Source: Lentimicrobiaceae bacterium (lineage in GTDB: Bacteria > Bacteroidota > Bacteroidia > Bacteroidales > F082). Taken from it: a stretch of DNA of 64,000 bases. A program made the position numbers and the translations under genes. The DNA lies in the NCBI GenBank assembly GCA_018661505.1, contig JABJIE010000080.1, positions 1 to 64,000 of the forward strand. The letters are read 5' to 3'. Below, one piece after another: positions 17,130 through 26,450 of this stretch (positions are counted from its first letter, which is position 1; each line of letters opens with the position of its first letter). The notes under the pieces were generated by a model. That model searched no databases and was not told the origin of the DNA. It saw only the letters and a program-made list of their open reading frames with translations.

Positions 17130-19336
17130 TGGAGAAACTTGATATAAAACTTCTGTTTGTTGAAGATGATACAATAATTAGAAATGTTTATAAACAGATT
17201 TTAAAACAATTTGTTAAAACCTTATATGTTGCATCAGATGGTAAGGAGGGTTATGATAGTTACCTTATCAATAAACCTGACCTGATTGTTACTGATATTA
17301 AAATGCCCATAATGAATGGGCTTGATATGATAAACAAGATCAGGGAACAAGACAAAGAAATGCGCATCATAATAATGTCCGCCTATAGTGAGTCCAGATT
17401 TTTCATAAATGCCATTGAATCAGGGGTAAAAGGGTTTTTAATAAAGCCAGTTGAAACTCCTAACCTAAAAGATGTAATACAGGAACAGGCAAATGATATT
17501 TTAATGGAAAAAAGGTTGGATGAAGAGGCCCATAAAAGACATCAAGCTGAAAGTGAGCGCAATAAGGGAGAAGATTTATTGCGAGCATTATTAACTACAA
17601 TAACTAGTTTCTTCCATGATGGTATTAATGATAAAGTACTGAACGCAGTTCTATCACTAATTGGTGATAAAACAAATGTTTCCCGTGCATATATCTTTAA
17701 AGTTCATTACGATGGTGATAAACAATTAATAAGTCAAAATAATGAATGGGTTGCTGATGGCATTACTGCTGAAATAAAAAACCCGGAACTGAAAAACATG
17801 GACATGAATTCGGATCACTTGTTAATAGTAAAGGAACGTTTATCACAAAAGCAGAGTCTTTTAGGTAAACCTGAAGATTTCATTGAGCCGTTAAGAAGCC
17901 AACTAATAAAACAAAGCATAAAATCTCTAATTATCATACCAATCTTTGTAAAAGAAACATGGTGGGGATTTGTTGGGTTTGATGATTGTTACGATGTTAG
18001 GAATTGGACTGATTCTGAGGTATATTCATTGGAGATGCTTGCTATAATGCTTGGTGGTGCCTTATACAGGAAAAAGGTTGAGGATGAAATGACACGTCTT
18101 AATCTAAAACTTGAAGAAAGAGTTTTGGAAAGAACAAAGGAATTAGAACTGGAAATAGTAGAACGCACAAATGCACAAATGCGATTAAAGGATAGTGAAG
18201 AGAAGTACAGGTTAATATATGAGAATGCAAATGATGGTATATTCCTACTCATAAATAATGTAATTATTCTAATAAATCCAAAAGTATCTGAAATACTTGA
18301 TGCTCCTCCTAAGAATATCATAGGATATGCCTTGGGAGAGTTTGTTAAGGATGAATATATAGAGATAATCAAGAAATCATTTAGTGAAAATTCAGTTAAT
18401 AAGTATGAAGTTGAGGCTCAGGTTCAACTTAAGAATGAAGTTTGGTTGGAAATGAAAGCCACATCGATATTTTGGGAAGATGATCCTGCATACCTTGTAT
18501 TTGTGTCGAACATTACAATGCGCAAAAAAGCAGAGTATGAGGTAAATAGCCTCAATAAAAATCTCGAAATTCGAATTGAAGATGAAATTAAAAGAGTTAA
18601 TGCACAACAGCAATTGTTGGTGCAAAAATCAAAACTAGAATCAATTGGTGAACTGTCTGCAGGTCTTGCTCATGAAATTAATCAGCCACTGGGAGGTATT
18701 TCAATGGGATTGGAAAACATAATGATTAACCTTAGTTCTGATAGCATTGATAATACTTATCTAAAAACAAAAATAGATGTATTGTTCTCGGATATTGAAC
18801 GGATTAAAAAGATAATAGAGCATGTTAGATTGTTCTCAAGAGATCAGGATAGTGCTAAGGTTGATAAGTTTAGTATATCTGACGTTATTAATAATGCATT
18901 GGGACTTGTAAGCAAGCAGATGAGAGGGAAAAATATTGAATTAATAACACCATCCATGGATGATGGAATAGCTATTATGGGCAATCAATATCGCTTAGAG
19001 CAAGTATTTCTTAACATATTGTCAAATGCAAGATATGCTGTTCAAGAAAAGGAAAAGACAATATCCCCTGAGAAGTTCAATAAAAAGATAGATATAAATA
19101 TTCACAAGGATAATGGGTTTGCGAAAATCATAATCACTGATAATGGTATAGGTATCGACAATTCAATAATCTCAAAAGTATTTGATCCATTCTTTACAAC
19201 AAAAAGTGAAGATAAGGGTACTGGTTTGGGGTTATCTATTTCATATGGTATTATCTCAGAAATGGATGGCAAAATAGATATTGAAAGTAAACCAAACGAA
19301 TTTACCAAAATGACCATTCAATTACCTATAGTTTAA
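17126..19336 (+). CDS. receiver-first sensor histidine kinase (REC-GAF-PAS-HisKA-HATPase)
   Basis: A 736-residue soluble sensor kinase. The order is a receiver domain (residues 4-125, phospho-acceptor Asp57 in VTDIKMP), a GAF domain (about 150-310, ending ETWWGFVGFDDC) and a short coiled coil (about 315-350). A PAS domain (about 352-470), an H-box with His516 in GLAHEINQPLGG and an ATPase domain (DNGIGIDNS, then GTGLGLSISYG) complete it. No membrane segment is visible, so it senses a cytoplasmic signal. Having the receiver at the N-terminus means another kinase may phosphorylate it. It is followed 3 bp later by a sigma-54 activator, its likely output partner. ATG at 17126 or 17129 are both possible starts. 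Confidence 0.9.
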   Translation: MMEKLDIKLLFVEDDTIIRNVYKQILKQFVKTLYVASDGKEGYDSYLINKPDLIVTDIKMPIMNGLDMINKIREQDKEMRIIIMSAYSESRFFINAIESGVKGFLIKPVETPNLKDVIQEQANDILMEKRLDEEAHKRHQAESERNKGEDLLRALLTTITSFFHDGINDKVLNAVLSLIGDKTNVSRAYIFKVHYDGDKQLISQNNEWVADGITAEIKNPELKNMDMNSDHLLIVKERLSQKQSLLGKPEDFIEPLRSQLIKQSIKSLIIIPIFVKETWWGFVGFDDCYDVRNWTDSEVYSLEMLAIMLGGALYRKKVEDEMTRLNLKLEERVLERTKELELEIVERTNAQMRLKDSEEKYRLIYENANDGIFLLINNVIILINPKVSEILDAPPKNIIGYALGEFVKDEYIEIIKKSFSENSVNKYEVEAQVQLKNEVWLEMKATSIFWEDDPAYLVFVSNITMRKKAEYEVNSLNKNLEIRIEDEIKRVNAQQQLLVQKSKLESIGELSAGLAHEINQPLGGISMGLENIMINLSSDSIDNTYLKTKIDVLFSDIERIKKIIEHVRLFSRDQDSAKVDKFSISDVINNALGLVSKQMRGKNIELITPSMDDGIAIMGNQYRLEQVFLNILSNARYAVQEKEKTISPEKFNKKIDINIHKDNGFAKIIITDNGIGIDNSIISKVFDPFFTTKSEDKGTGLGLSISYGIISEMDGKIDIESKPNEFTKMTIQLPIV

Positions 19337-19339
19337 TAA

Positions 19340-20728
19340 ATGGAAGAAAAAATAAACATACTTATCATAGATGATGAGCCAAGAGTGGCAGATGAAATAG
19401 AAGAATTCCTTCATACAAGAGATTATACTGTTTTCAAAGCAAACGTGCCAAGCAAGGCTTTCAAGGTTCTTGAGAAAGAGAATATAAATATAGTAATACT
19501 TGATATCAAACTTCCTGAAATGGATGGGATTGAAGTTCTCAAGAAAATTAAGGCAACATATCCAGATATTGAGGTTATTATGATCTCAGGCCATGGCGAT
19601 ATGGAAATAGTAATTCAGGCTATGAGATTCGGGGCAACCGACTATTTTGCTAAACCATTCAGGTTATTTGAAATTGATAATGCCATATCTCGAACCACAA
19701 AATACCTAGAACTGAATCAAAAACTTAAAAGTGTAGAACAGAATGTTCATGAACTTTCAAAAAAAATTCTTAGTACACAAGGTGCTAGATTGATTGGGAA
19801 TAGTAAACCCATGAAAATTCTCATCGACTTAATAGAAAAAGTAGCAAAAGCGGAAAACACCTCTGTACTAATTTTAGGAGAGAGTGGCACAGGTAAGGAG
19901 TTGGTTGCTCATGGTATACACCAGCTTAGTAAGCGCAGTAAGAAGATGTTCTATTCAGTAAACTGCTCAGCCGTTCCAGAGAGTTTATTTGAAAGTGAGT
20001 TCTTTGGTCATAAAAAAGGTGCTTTTACTGGCGCTGTTGAGGATAAATCAGGTTGGTTTGAAATTTCTAATAATGGCACATTATTTCTTGATGAAATTAG
20101 TGACATGCCATTGGGACAACAAGCAAAGCTACTAAGAGTCTTGGAGGAACGTACGGTTAGCAAAGTTGGATCAAGAAAATCAGTAGATGTTGATGTAAGA
20201 GTTGTGGCTGCAAGCAATACCAAATTGGAAGAATTAGCTTCTGAAAATAAATTTAGACTGGATTTATACCACAGACTTAGTGTATTTGTTATAAACGTTC
20301 CTCCTTTGAGAGATCGTAAAGATGATATACCACTGCTGCTCAATTATTATTTGGACTTTTATAATAAGCAAATGCAAAAGCAAGTGTTAAAGGTAGATGA
20401 TTCAGTTATGTCATCATTAATGAATTATAATTTTCCAGGAAATATTAGAGAGTTAAGAAATATTGTTGAACGCGCTGTTATTTTATGCGATACTGATACA
20501 ATAAAATCAGAACATGTTACACTTTCCGGTGATTTAAATTCTGAAAATAATGATAGTTCTTCTGAAAATATATACTCTAATGATAACCTTGACTTAGAGT
20601 ATCATGAAAGAGAGTTAATAAAAATGGCCTTGAAGCGCACAGACAACAATAAATCAAAGGCGGCAGCTATGTTAAATGTAACTTGGCAGGCACTTGACCG
20701 ACGAATGAAGAAGTTTGGATTGGAGTAG
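19340..20728 (+). CDS. sigma-54-dependent response regulator (NtrC family)
   Basis: A 462-residue transcription activator. The receiver domain spans residues 1-125 (IIDDEPRVADE, acceptor Asp in VILDIKLPEMDG). The AAA+ domain covers about 150-385, with Walker A GESGTGKE, the sigma-54 contact loop GAFTGA and Walker B GTLFLDEISD. A Fis-type helix-turn-helix lies at the C-terminus (NKSKAAAMLNVTWQALDRRM). It is an immediate neighbour of the sensor kinase, so the two form a two-component system feeding RpoN. No clear -24/-12 promoter was found in the window, so its targets lie elsewhere or were missed. Confidence 0.94.
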   Translation: MEEKINILIIDDEPRVADEIEEFLHTRDYTVFKANVPSKAFKVLEKENINIVILDIKLPEMDGIEVLKKIKATYPDIEVIMISGHGDMEIVIQAMRFGATDYFAKPFRLFEIDNAISRTTKYLELNQKLKSVEQNVHELSKKILSTQGARLIGNSKPMKILIDLIEKVAKAENTSVLILGESGTGKELVAHGIHQLSKRSKKMFYSVNCSAVPESLFESEFFGHKKGAFTGAVEDKSGWFEISNNGTLFLDEISDMPLGQQAKLLRVLEERTVSKVGSRKSVDVDVRVVAASNTKLEELASENKFRLDLYHRLSVFVINVPPLRDRKDDIPLLLNYYLDFYNKQMQKQVLKVDDSVMSSLMNYNFPGNIRELRNIVERAVILCDTDTIKSEHVTLSGDLNSENNDSSSENIYSNDNLDLEYHERELIKMALKRTDNNKSKAAAMLNVTWQALDRRMKKFGLE

Positions 20729-20790
20729 AGTAGGGGTAGATTAACAATGTATAATCCCTTATATTGATTCTGATACATTGATACATACAA

Positions 20791-20834
20791 CAAAAAAAAC
20801 TCTGGAATGGTAAAAAACCAAACCAGAGTTTTAT
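20791..20834. terminator. bidirectional terminator between the activator gene and rplT
   Basis: AACTCTGG (20798-20805) pairs with CCAGAGTT (20823-20830), with an inner TGGT/ACCA pairing. A run of eight A before it serves as the T-run for the minus strand, and TTTT follows on the plus strand. It lies between convergent genes. Confidence 0.85.
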
Positions 20835-20855
20835 ATTCTGAGGATAATTGTTGTA

Positions 20856-21200
20856 CTATTTTACTGCATCAACAATAGCTTTGAAAGCTTCGGGATTATT
20901 CATAGCAAGATCTGCAAGAACTTTACGGCTTATTTCGATATTCTTGGCGTGTAACTTACCCATAAATACAGAGTAACTCATATCGTATAACCTTGCAGCT
21001 GCATTAATCCTTTGAATCCATAATGCTCTGAAATTACGTTTATTAACTCGTCTGTCTCGGTATGCATATACTTGTCCTTTTTCATATGCATTTTTGGCAA
21101 CCGTCCAAACATTTTTTCTGCGACCAAATTGTCCTTTGGTCTCCTTCATGATCTTTTTTCTACGTGCTTTTGAAGCAACGGTGTTTACTGATCTAGGCAT
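20856..21200 (-). CDS. rplT: 50S ribosomal protein L20
   Basis: Ribosomal protein of the large subunit, needed for early assembly on 23S rRNA. At 114 residues it is of standard length, with the N-terminal basic tail [20 protein letters not shown] and the core [21 protein letters not shown]. It is the last gene of thrS-infC-rpmI-rplT, followed by a strong terminator. In other bacteria L20 represses this operon by binding its leader; no such leader structure was identified here. Confidence 0.98.
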   Translation of the reverse strand: MPRSVNTVASKARRKKIMKETKGQFGRRKNVWTVAKNAYEKGQVYAYRDRRVNKRNFRALWIQRINAAARLYDMSYSVFMGKLHAKNIEISRKVLADLAMNNPEAFKAIVDAVK

Positions 21201-21277
21201 TTTAATTTAATTTTTTTATTATCATAGCGTTTCCGTTTGGAACTCTTCATGTGCTATGACAAACGTTAAACATTAGT

Positions 21278-21472
21278 TTAGCTACGAATCATTAATCTGA
21301 TATTCTTTTCATCTGCCTTATCTATGATGGCAGAATATGTCAAGTTGCGTTTACGCTTCTTTGACTTCTTTGTCAGAATATGACTTTTGTAAGCATGCTT
21401 TCTTTTAATTTTACCTGAGCCCGTAAGAGTGAACCTCTTTTTGGCACCGGATTTAGTCTTCATTTTTGGCAT
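21278..21472 (-). CDS. rpmI: 50S ribosomal protein L35
   Basis: A 64-residue basic large-subunit protein, beginning [14 protein letters not shown] and containing [20 protein letters not shown], both diagnostic. It lies 29 bp after infC and 77 bp before rplT, the conserved order across bacteria. Confidence 0.98.
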   Translation of the reverse strand: MPKMKTKSGAKKRFTLTGSGKIKRKHAYKSHILTKKSKKRKRNLTYSAIIDKADEKNIRLMIRS

Positions 21473-21501
21473 TACTTAAATATTAATTATTAATTAGAAA
21501 T

Positions 21502-22056
21502 TTATTTTTTTGGAGCTACTATCATTATCATTCTCTTTCCTTCAAGTTTAGGCAAGCGTTCAACCTTACCAAACTCTTCAAGTTCCTGAGCAAATCTTAA
21601 TAAGATATATTCTCCTTTATCTTTATATATTATCGATCTTCCTTTGAAGAAGACATCTACTTTAACTTTAGCACCTTCCTGAAGAAATTTAATGGCATGC
21701 TTTAGTTTAAAGTTAAAGTCATGATCATCAGTATTTGGTCCAAGTCTTATTTCTTTTACAACAACTTTAGCAGATTTGGATTTAATTTCCTTCTGTTTTT
21801 TCTTTTGTTCATAAAGAAATTTCTTGTAATCCATTATTTTACAAACAGGTGGATTTGCTGAGGGTGAAATTTCAACCAAATCCAAATCAAGATCTTCAGC
21901 TAGCGTTAAAGCATCTCTTAACTGGAAAATTCCAGTGTCAACATTTTCTCCCACCAATCTAACTATTGGAGCGGTTATAAATTTGTTGATCTTGTTTGGA
22001 TCTTCCTTTTTTACAAAAGGTCTACGTGGGCCTCTTTTTCCTCTAAACTGTGCTAT
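21502..22056 (-). CDS. infC: translation initiation factor IF-3, non-AUG start
   Basis: IF-3 binds the 30S subunit and rejects non-canonical starts. The conserved body is plain: [13 protein letters not shown], then the linker rich in Lys and the C-terminal domain ending [10 protein letters not shown]-like ([12 protein letters not shown]). Homology extends 33 codons upstream of the first TTG/GTG (21957), with [20 protein letters not shown] in frame. An in-frame TAG follows at 22071-22069. Between that stop and the homology there is no ATG, GTG or TTG. An AGGAGG (22070-22065) sits 8 bases before ATA (22056) and 2 before ATT (22062). ATA is preferred on spacing, giving 184 residues. A rare start fits the known self-regulation of infC. 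Confidence 0.9.
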   Translation of the reverse strand: MAQFRGKRGPRRPFVKKEDPNKINKFITAPIVRLVGENVDTGIFQLRDALTLAEDLDLDLVEISPSANPPVCKIMDYKKFLYEQKKKQKEIKSKSAKVVVKEIRLGPNTDDHDFNFKLKHAIKFLQEGAKVKVDVFFKGRSIIYKDKGEYILLRFAQELEEFGKVERLPKLEGKRMIMIVAPKK

Positions 22057-22064
22057 TTTAATGT

Positions 22065-22070
22065 CCTCCT
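22065..22070 (-). promoter_or_regulatory. ribosome binding site that fixes the infC start
   Basis: Perfect AGGAGG on the minus strand, unusual in this genome where Shine-Dalgarno sites are weak. It lies 8 bases before ATA (22056) and 2 bases before ATT (22062). Confidence 0.75.
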
Positions 22071-22084
22071 ATATTAGTTAATAA

Positions 22085-24025
22085 TTACTTTAAATTCATC
22101 ATAACTTCAACTTCTGAATTTATGATTTTTGAAATCTCTTCTACACTATATTTACCTAAATCCCCTTCACCATGTTTTCTAACAGAAAGGTTGTTATCGT
22201 TTTCTTCTTGTTCTCCCACGATAAACATGTAAGGAATTTTCTTAATCTCGGCATCCCTAATTTTTCTTCCAGTCTTTTCACTACGAGTATCTATGGCAGC
22301 TCTTATTCCCAATTCTTGTAGCAAAATTAGTATTTTTTTTCCGTACTCATTATATTTTTCACTGATTGGAAGTATTATTGCCTGCTCTGGTATTAACCAT
22401 AGAGGAAAATTACCACCACAATGTTCAATTAACACAGCAACAAACCTTTCCATTGAACCAAATGGAGCACGATGTATCATTACTGGTCGATGCTTTTCAT
22501 TATCAGCTCCATTGTAAGTCAGGTCAAACCTCTCAGGGAGATTGTAATCAACTTGAATTGTGCCAAGTTGCCATTTACGTCCTATTGCATCCTTTACCAT
22601 GAAATCCATCTTTGGACCGTAGAAAGCAGCTTCACCATACTCAATAACAGCATTTAATCCACGCTCTTCAGCTACCTCTATTATTGCCTTTTCAGATTTA
22701 TCCCAATTTTCAATACTTCCTATATATTTCTCATGGTTATCAGGATCACGTAATGATATCTGAATTATTACTTCTTTAAAATCTAAAGCTGCAAAAATCT
22801 GTTGTATTATATCAATTACTCCATTGAACTCGTCCTTTATTTGTTCTGGAGTACAGAATATATGGGCATCATCCTGTGTAAAACCTCTTACCCTTGTTAA
22901 CCCATGTAATTCACCACTTTGCTCATAACGGTATACAGTGCCAAATTCCGCGTATCTAATTGGTAATTCTTTATATGAATGAGGCTTAGAATTAAATATC
23001 TCACAGTGATGAGGACAATTCATTGGTTTTAAAAAAAACTCTTCACCCTCCACAGGGGTAGTTATCGGACGGAAAGACTCTGCACCATACTTATCATAAT
23101 GTCCAGAGGTTTTATATAGCTTCACATTACCGATGTGAGGACTTATAACAGGCTCATAACCTGCTTTTCTTTGTACTTCTTTCAAATAGCTTTCTAGTCT
23201 TTCTCGAAGCTCTGCGCCTTTTGGAAGCCATAATGGTAAGCCTTGTCCAACTTTATGGGAAAAAGTAAAAAGATCAAGTTCTTTACCAAGTATTCTATGA
23301 TCTCTTTTTTTAGCTTCTTCGAGAAGAACTAGGTATTCGTCAAGTTCTTTCTTTTTCGGAAATGTAATTCCGTATATTCTTGTGAGTTGCTTTCGCTTTT
23401 CGTCACCCCTCCAGTAGGCACCTGCTACTTTAGTTAACTTTATGGCTTTGATAAATCCTGTTGATGGAATATGAGGACCACGACAAAGGTCAGTAAATGA
23501 ACCTGATTTGTAGAAAGTTATACTACCATCTTCCAATTCATTTATAAGTTCTAGTTTATACTCATCACCCTTTTCTTCAAAATAACTAATTGCATCCTTT
23601 TTTGAGACATCATTACGCTCATATGATTGCTTTTCTCGGGCAAGCTCCTGCATTTTCTTTTCTATCTTACCCAAATCTTTTTCAGAGATCTCATAATCCA
23701 TGAAATCTACATCATAATAAAAACCCTGCTCTATATCTGGGCCAATACCGAATTTAACTCCTGGATAAAGTTTCTCAATGGCCTCAGCCATAAGATGTGC
23801 AGATGAATGCCACATAGCAGCTTTACCGTCATCATCGTTCCATGTAAGTAACTGCAAGTCTGCATCGGTATTAATCGGACGAGTTGCATCCCATACCTCT
23901 CCATTTATTCTGGCAGCCAAAACATTACGTGCTAAACCTTCGCTTATGTCACGAGCAACATCTAAAGCAGTAGTGCCTTCTTCATAGGAGCGAACTGAAT
24001 TATCTGGTAAATGTATGTCTATCAT
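22085..24025 (-). CDS. thrS: threonyl-tRNA synthetase
   Basis: Charges tRNA-Thr. The 646-residue protein has a TGS domain (1-60) and an editing domain with [11 protein letters not shown] and the FTDLCRGPH metal-binding block. The class II catalytic core follows, with motif 2 [12 protein letters not shown] and motif 3 [13 protein letters not shown], and then a C-terminal anticodon-binding domain. The Zn ligand Cys is in [13 protein letters not shown]. It opens the thrS-infC-rpmI-rplT unit, 28 bp before infC. Its promoter is very well formed. Confidence 0.98.
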   Translation of the reverse strand: MIDIHLPDNSVRSYEEGTTALDVARDISEGLARNVLAARINGEVWDATRPINTDADLQLLTWNDDDGKAAMWHSSAHLMAEAIEKLYPGVKFGIGPDIEQGFYYDVDFMDYEISEKDLGKIEKKMQELAREKQSYERNDVSKKDAISYFEEKGDEYKLELINELEDGSITFYKSGSFTDLCRGPHIPSTGFIKAIKLTKVAGAYWRGDEKRKQLTRIYGITFPKKKELDEYLVLLEEAKKRDHRILGKELDLFTFSHKVGQGLPLWLPKGAELRERLESYLKEVQRKAGYEPVISPHIGNVKLYKTSGHYDKYGAESFRPITTPVEGEEFFLKPMNCPHHCEIFNSKPHSYKELPIRYAEFGTVYRYEQSGELHGLTRVRGFTQDDAHIFCTPEQIKDEFNGVIDIIQQIFAALDFKEVIIQISLRDPDNHEKYIGSIENWDKSEKAIIEVAEERGLNAVIEYGEAAFYGPKMDFMVKDAIGRKWQLGTIQVDYNLPERFDLTYNGADNEKHRPVMIHRAPFGSMERFVAVLIEHCGGNFPLWLIPEQAIILPISEKYNEYGKKILILLQELGIRAAIDTRSEKTGRKIRDAEIKKIPYMFIVGEQEENDNNLSVRKHGEGDLGKYSVEEISKIINSEVEVMMNLK

Positions 24026-24053
24026 TGTTATTTTTCCACAAAAAAATTGGCTG

Positions 24054-24083
24054 CAAAAGTAGTAAATAATTGAATATTACCAA
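24054..24083 (-). promoter_or_regulatory. promoter of thrS-infC-rpmI-rplT
   Basis: On the minus strand TTG (24083-24081), a 19-bp spacer and TACTTTTG (24061-24054) match the Bacteroidota consensus exactly. The thrS ATG is 29 bp downstream. Confidence 0.8.
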
Positions 24084-24420
24084 TAAAAAGGGTCAATTAA
24101 AACAAAAAATATATCAAATTTTATTTGAAGATGTGTATGGTATAATTACATTATTTATGAGAATATGAAATACATAACGTTTGACTCAATATAATGATTA
24201 ATAAAAATTTAAAGTTTATACCAATAATTGCCTTTGACGTAAAGCATAGCCCACTATCATAACAGATTATAGATTAGGCATTAATAATGTTTTAAGAAAA
24301 CGTTAATCTAAAACTCTAAATATTCATTTGTATATTTATAAGATGTGATTATTCCATTACCAAAAATTCTAGATGCAACTTTTAATGCATTTTCGTGTCT
24401 ATAATGAAAACCCCTGACTT
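24084..24420. other. gene-free stretch upstream of the GH5 gene
   Basis: About 340 AT-rich bases without a coding frame. A small inverted repeat TCAAAT-TTT-ATTTGA occurs near 24114. No consensus promoter box for the GH5 gene was found. Confidence 0.4.
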
Positions 24421-25686
24421 ATGAAAAAACAATCATTTCTACTTGTGATTCTTACTGTTATGATGTCAGGTATTCTATCATCGCAGGTTCCTTTTGGGGT
24501 TAATTTAGCAGGAGCGGAATTCGGTACAAATATGCCTGGAACATACAACATCGATTATACATATCCCACAAGTTCCGAATTAGACTACTATAAGTCGAAA
24601 GGGCTTGATTTAGTTAGGTTACCCATTAGGTGGGAAAGAATACAGGAATCTTTAAATGGAAATATTAACTCTGCCGAATTACTCAGATTAAACTCATTTT
24701 TGCAATCAGCTGAAGATCGAAATATTGATGTAATTATTGACTTACACAATTACTGCAGATATAAACTAAACGGAGTTTATGAAATAATTGGATCGCCAAA
24801 TCTTAGTATATCTGATATCAAGGATTTGTGGACTAAGTTATCATATGAGCTAAAGGATTCTCCAAATATATGGGGCTATGGAATTATGAATGAACCTCAT
24901 GATTTATTGCCAAGTGCTCCATGGTTTAATATAGCCCAAGAGATTATTTATGGAATTCGTTCTAGTGATATTGATACAAGAATAATTGTTGGTGGAGATA
25001 GTTGGAGTTCTGCTGAAAGATGGCTGCAGTACAGTGATAACCTTAAAATCCTTGTTGATCCCTCGAACAAGTTAATATATGAGGCCCATGTTTATTTTGA
25101 TAATGATGCGTCGGGTAGTTACAACCAAAGTTATGATGGGGAAGGTGCTTATCCAAATATTGGAATTGATAGAGTGACCCCATTTGTAAACTGGTTAGAA
25201 GATAATAATCTAACTGGTTTTATAGGCGAGTATGGTATTCCAGCTGACGATGATCGTTGGTTGATTGTACTTGATAACTTTTTAAGTCACCTTGAACAAA
25301 ATTGTATCAATGGAACCTATTGGGCAGGAGGTCCTTGGTGGGGTAATTATAAACTATCCATAGAGCCTTACAATGGAAATGATAAACCTCAAATGAGTAT
25401 CGTGGAGAAATACCTTACCACAAATGTTAATTGTTCAACGATAATTTACAATGATTTGAACGAATCTACCACTGAATTAATCGTTTATCCAAATCCATTT
25501 TCAAACCATCTATTCATAAATGATATTAAAGATGGTGAGCTAATAGAAATTTATGATATCAGTGGAAGGTGCTATAAGAGTAAAAGATCAAAGGGTACAA
25601 TGATTGACGGATTAGGTTTGCTAATGCCTGGAATATATATAGTTAGGTCTCAAGAAGGTTTGATAAAAAAAATAGTCAAGTATTAA
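24421..25686 (+). CDS. secreted glycoside hydrolase family 5 (cellulase-type) with T9SS tail
   Basis: Predicted endo-beta-glucanase-like enzyme exported by Sec and then T9SS. The 421-residue protein has a signal peptide ending near ILSSQ. The GH5 TIM barrel spans about 22-340: PFGVNLAGAEFG, the strand LVRLPIRWERIQ, IDLHNYCRY, acid/base Glu in GYGIMNEPHD, the EAHVYFD strand and the nucleophile Glu in FIGEYGIP. A T9SS sorting domain occupies about 352-421 (LIVYPNPFSNHLFIND, then PGIYIVRSQEG). The target is probably a beta-glucan or cellulose-like polymer. A lipocalin-like lipoprotein gene and a GH18 gene follow. Confidence 0.9.
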   Translation: MKKQSFLLVILTVMMSGILSSQVPFGVNLAGAEFGTNMPGTYNIDYTYPTSSELDYYKSKGLDLVRLPIRWERIQESLNGNINSAELLRLNSFLQSAEDRNIDVIIDLHNYCRYKLNGVYEIIGSPNLSISDIKDLWTKLSYELKDSPNIWGYGIMNEPHDLLPSAPWFNIAQEIIYGIRSSDIDTRIIVGGDSWSSAERWLQYSDNLKILVDPSNKLIYEAHVYFDNDASGSYNQSYDGEGAYPNIGIDRVTPFVNWLEDNNLTGFIGEYGIPADDDRWLIVLDNFLSHLEQNCINGTYWAGGPWWGNYKLSIEPYNGNDKPQMSIVEKYLTTNVNCSTIIYNDLNESTTELIVYPNPFSNHLFINDIKDGELIEIYDISGRCYKSKRSKGTMIDGLGLLMPGIYIVRSQEGLIKKIVKY

Positions 25687-25738
25687 TTAAAGCATCATAT
25701 TATTAGATTTGTAAAAGAATTTGTTCAAAACAATTTAA

Positions 25739-26233
25739 ATGAAAGAATGCATTTACATAGTTATCATTAGCATATTTTTACATGGATGTAATGAAAATTG
25801 CGATGAAGTAAATACCAATGATATAAATGGTCTGTGGTCTCTAGAAGTTATGGAGCAAAAAGATATTAATACGGGTGAATGGCGTGAATGGAGAAATGGA
25901 ATGCAAGGATATTTACTCTATGACGATAATGATAACATGGCCCTGCACCTCACAACTGAAGGCTATGAAGAAACTGATTTAAGATTTCCCAATTTTACCG
26001 ATACCATTTCTATTGATGCGTTGAAACATTTAACAAACTCTTATGTCTATTTTGCAAAATATAAAGTAGATAAAGAAAACAATATTGTAGAACATTCTAG
26101 AATTTCTCATTCCAATCCTGGAGATTGGAATAAGGTGGTAAGAAGAGGATTTGAACTTAACAAAGATACGCTGATTATAAGGCCATTAGAAGATAGCAAT
26201 TCTGGCTTGAGGTTGACTTGGATTAGATATTAA
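25739..26233 (+). CDS. lipocalin-like lipoprotein
   Basis: A 164-residue protein with a short signal peptide and lipobox FLHGC (Cys near residue 17), so probably an outer-membrane or periplasmic lipoprotein. The mature part, NGLWSLEVMEQKDINTGEWR and then GYLLYDDNDNMALHL, resembles the lipocalin-like family (Lipocalin_5 type) that makes a small beta barrel. The ligand is unknown. It starts 52 bp after the GH5 gene in the same direction and may share its transcript. Confidence 0.65.
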   Translation: MKECIYIVIISIFLHGCNENCDEVNTNDINGLWSLEVMEQKDINTGEWREWRNGMQGYLLYDDNDNMALHLTTEGYEETDLRFPNFTDTISIDALKHLTNSYVYFAKYKVDKENNIVEHSRISHSNPGDWNKVVRRGFELNKDTLIIRPLEDSNSGLRLTWIRY

Positions 26234-26450
26234 GGCATGAAAATATAATAATTAATGCTAATGTTTAGTTTTTATAAGAGAGTTAATCATAAGAACTTAC
26301 TTATGCTAAAAGATATTCGCATCTAGCTTTTTCAACTATCACGTTTGGGTCAGGTAATCCCGAGCTTCATTATTATGAAGTAATTATCAAAAACAGCATT
26401 TCAACTGTTAGCATTAGCGAAACAATTTTATTAACTAAAAATACAGAGCT

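Noticed and set aside
24084-24420. Possible small RNA or riboswitch upstream of the GH5 gene
   Set aside because: No stable conserved structure or terminator was visible, only weak AT-rich repeats.
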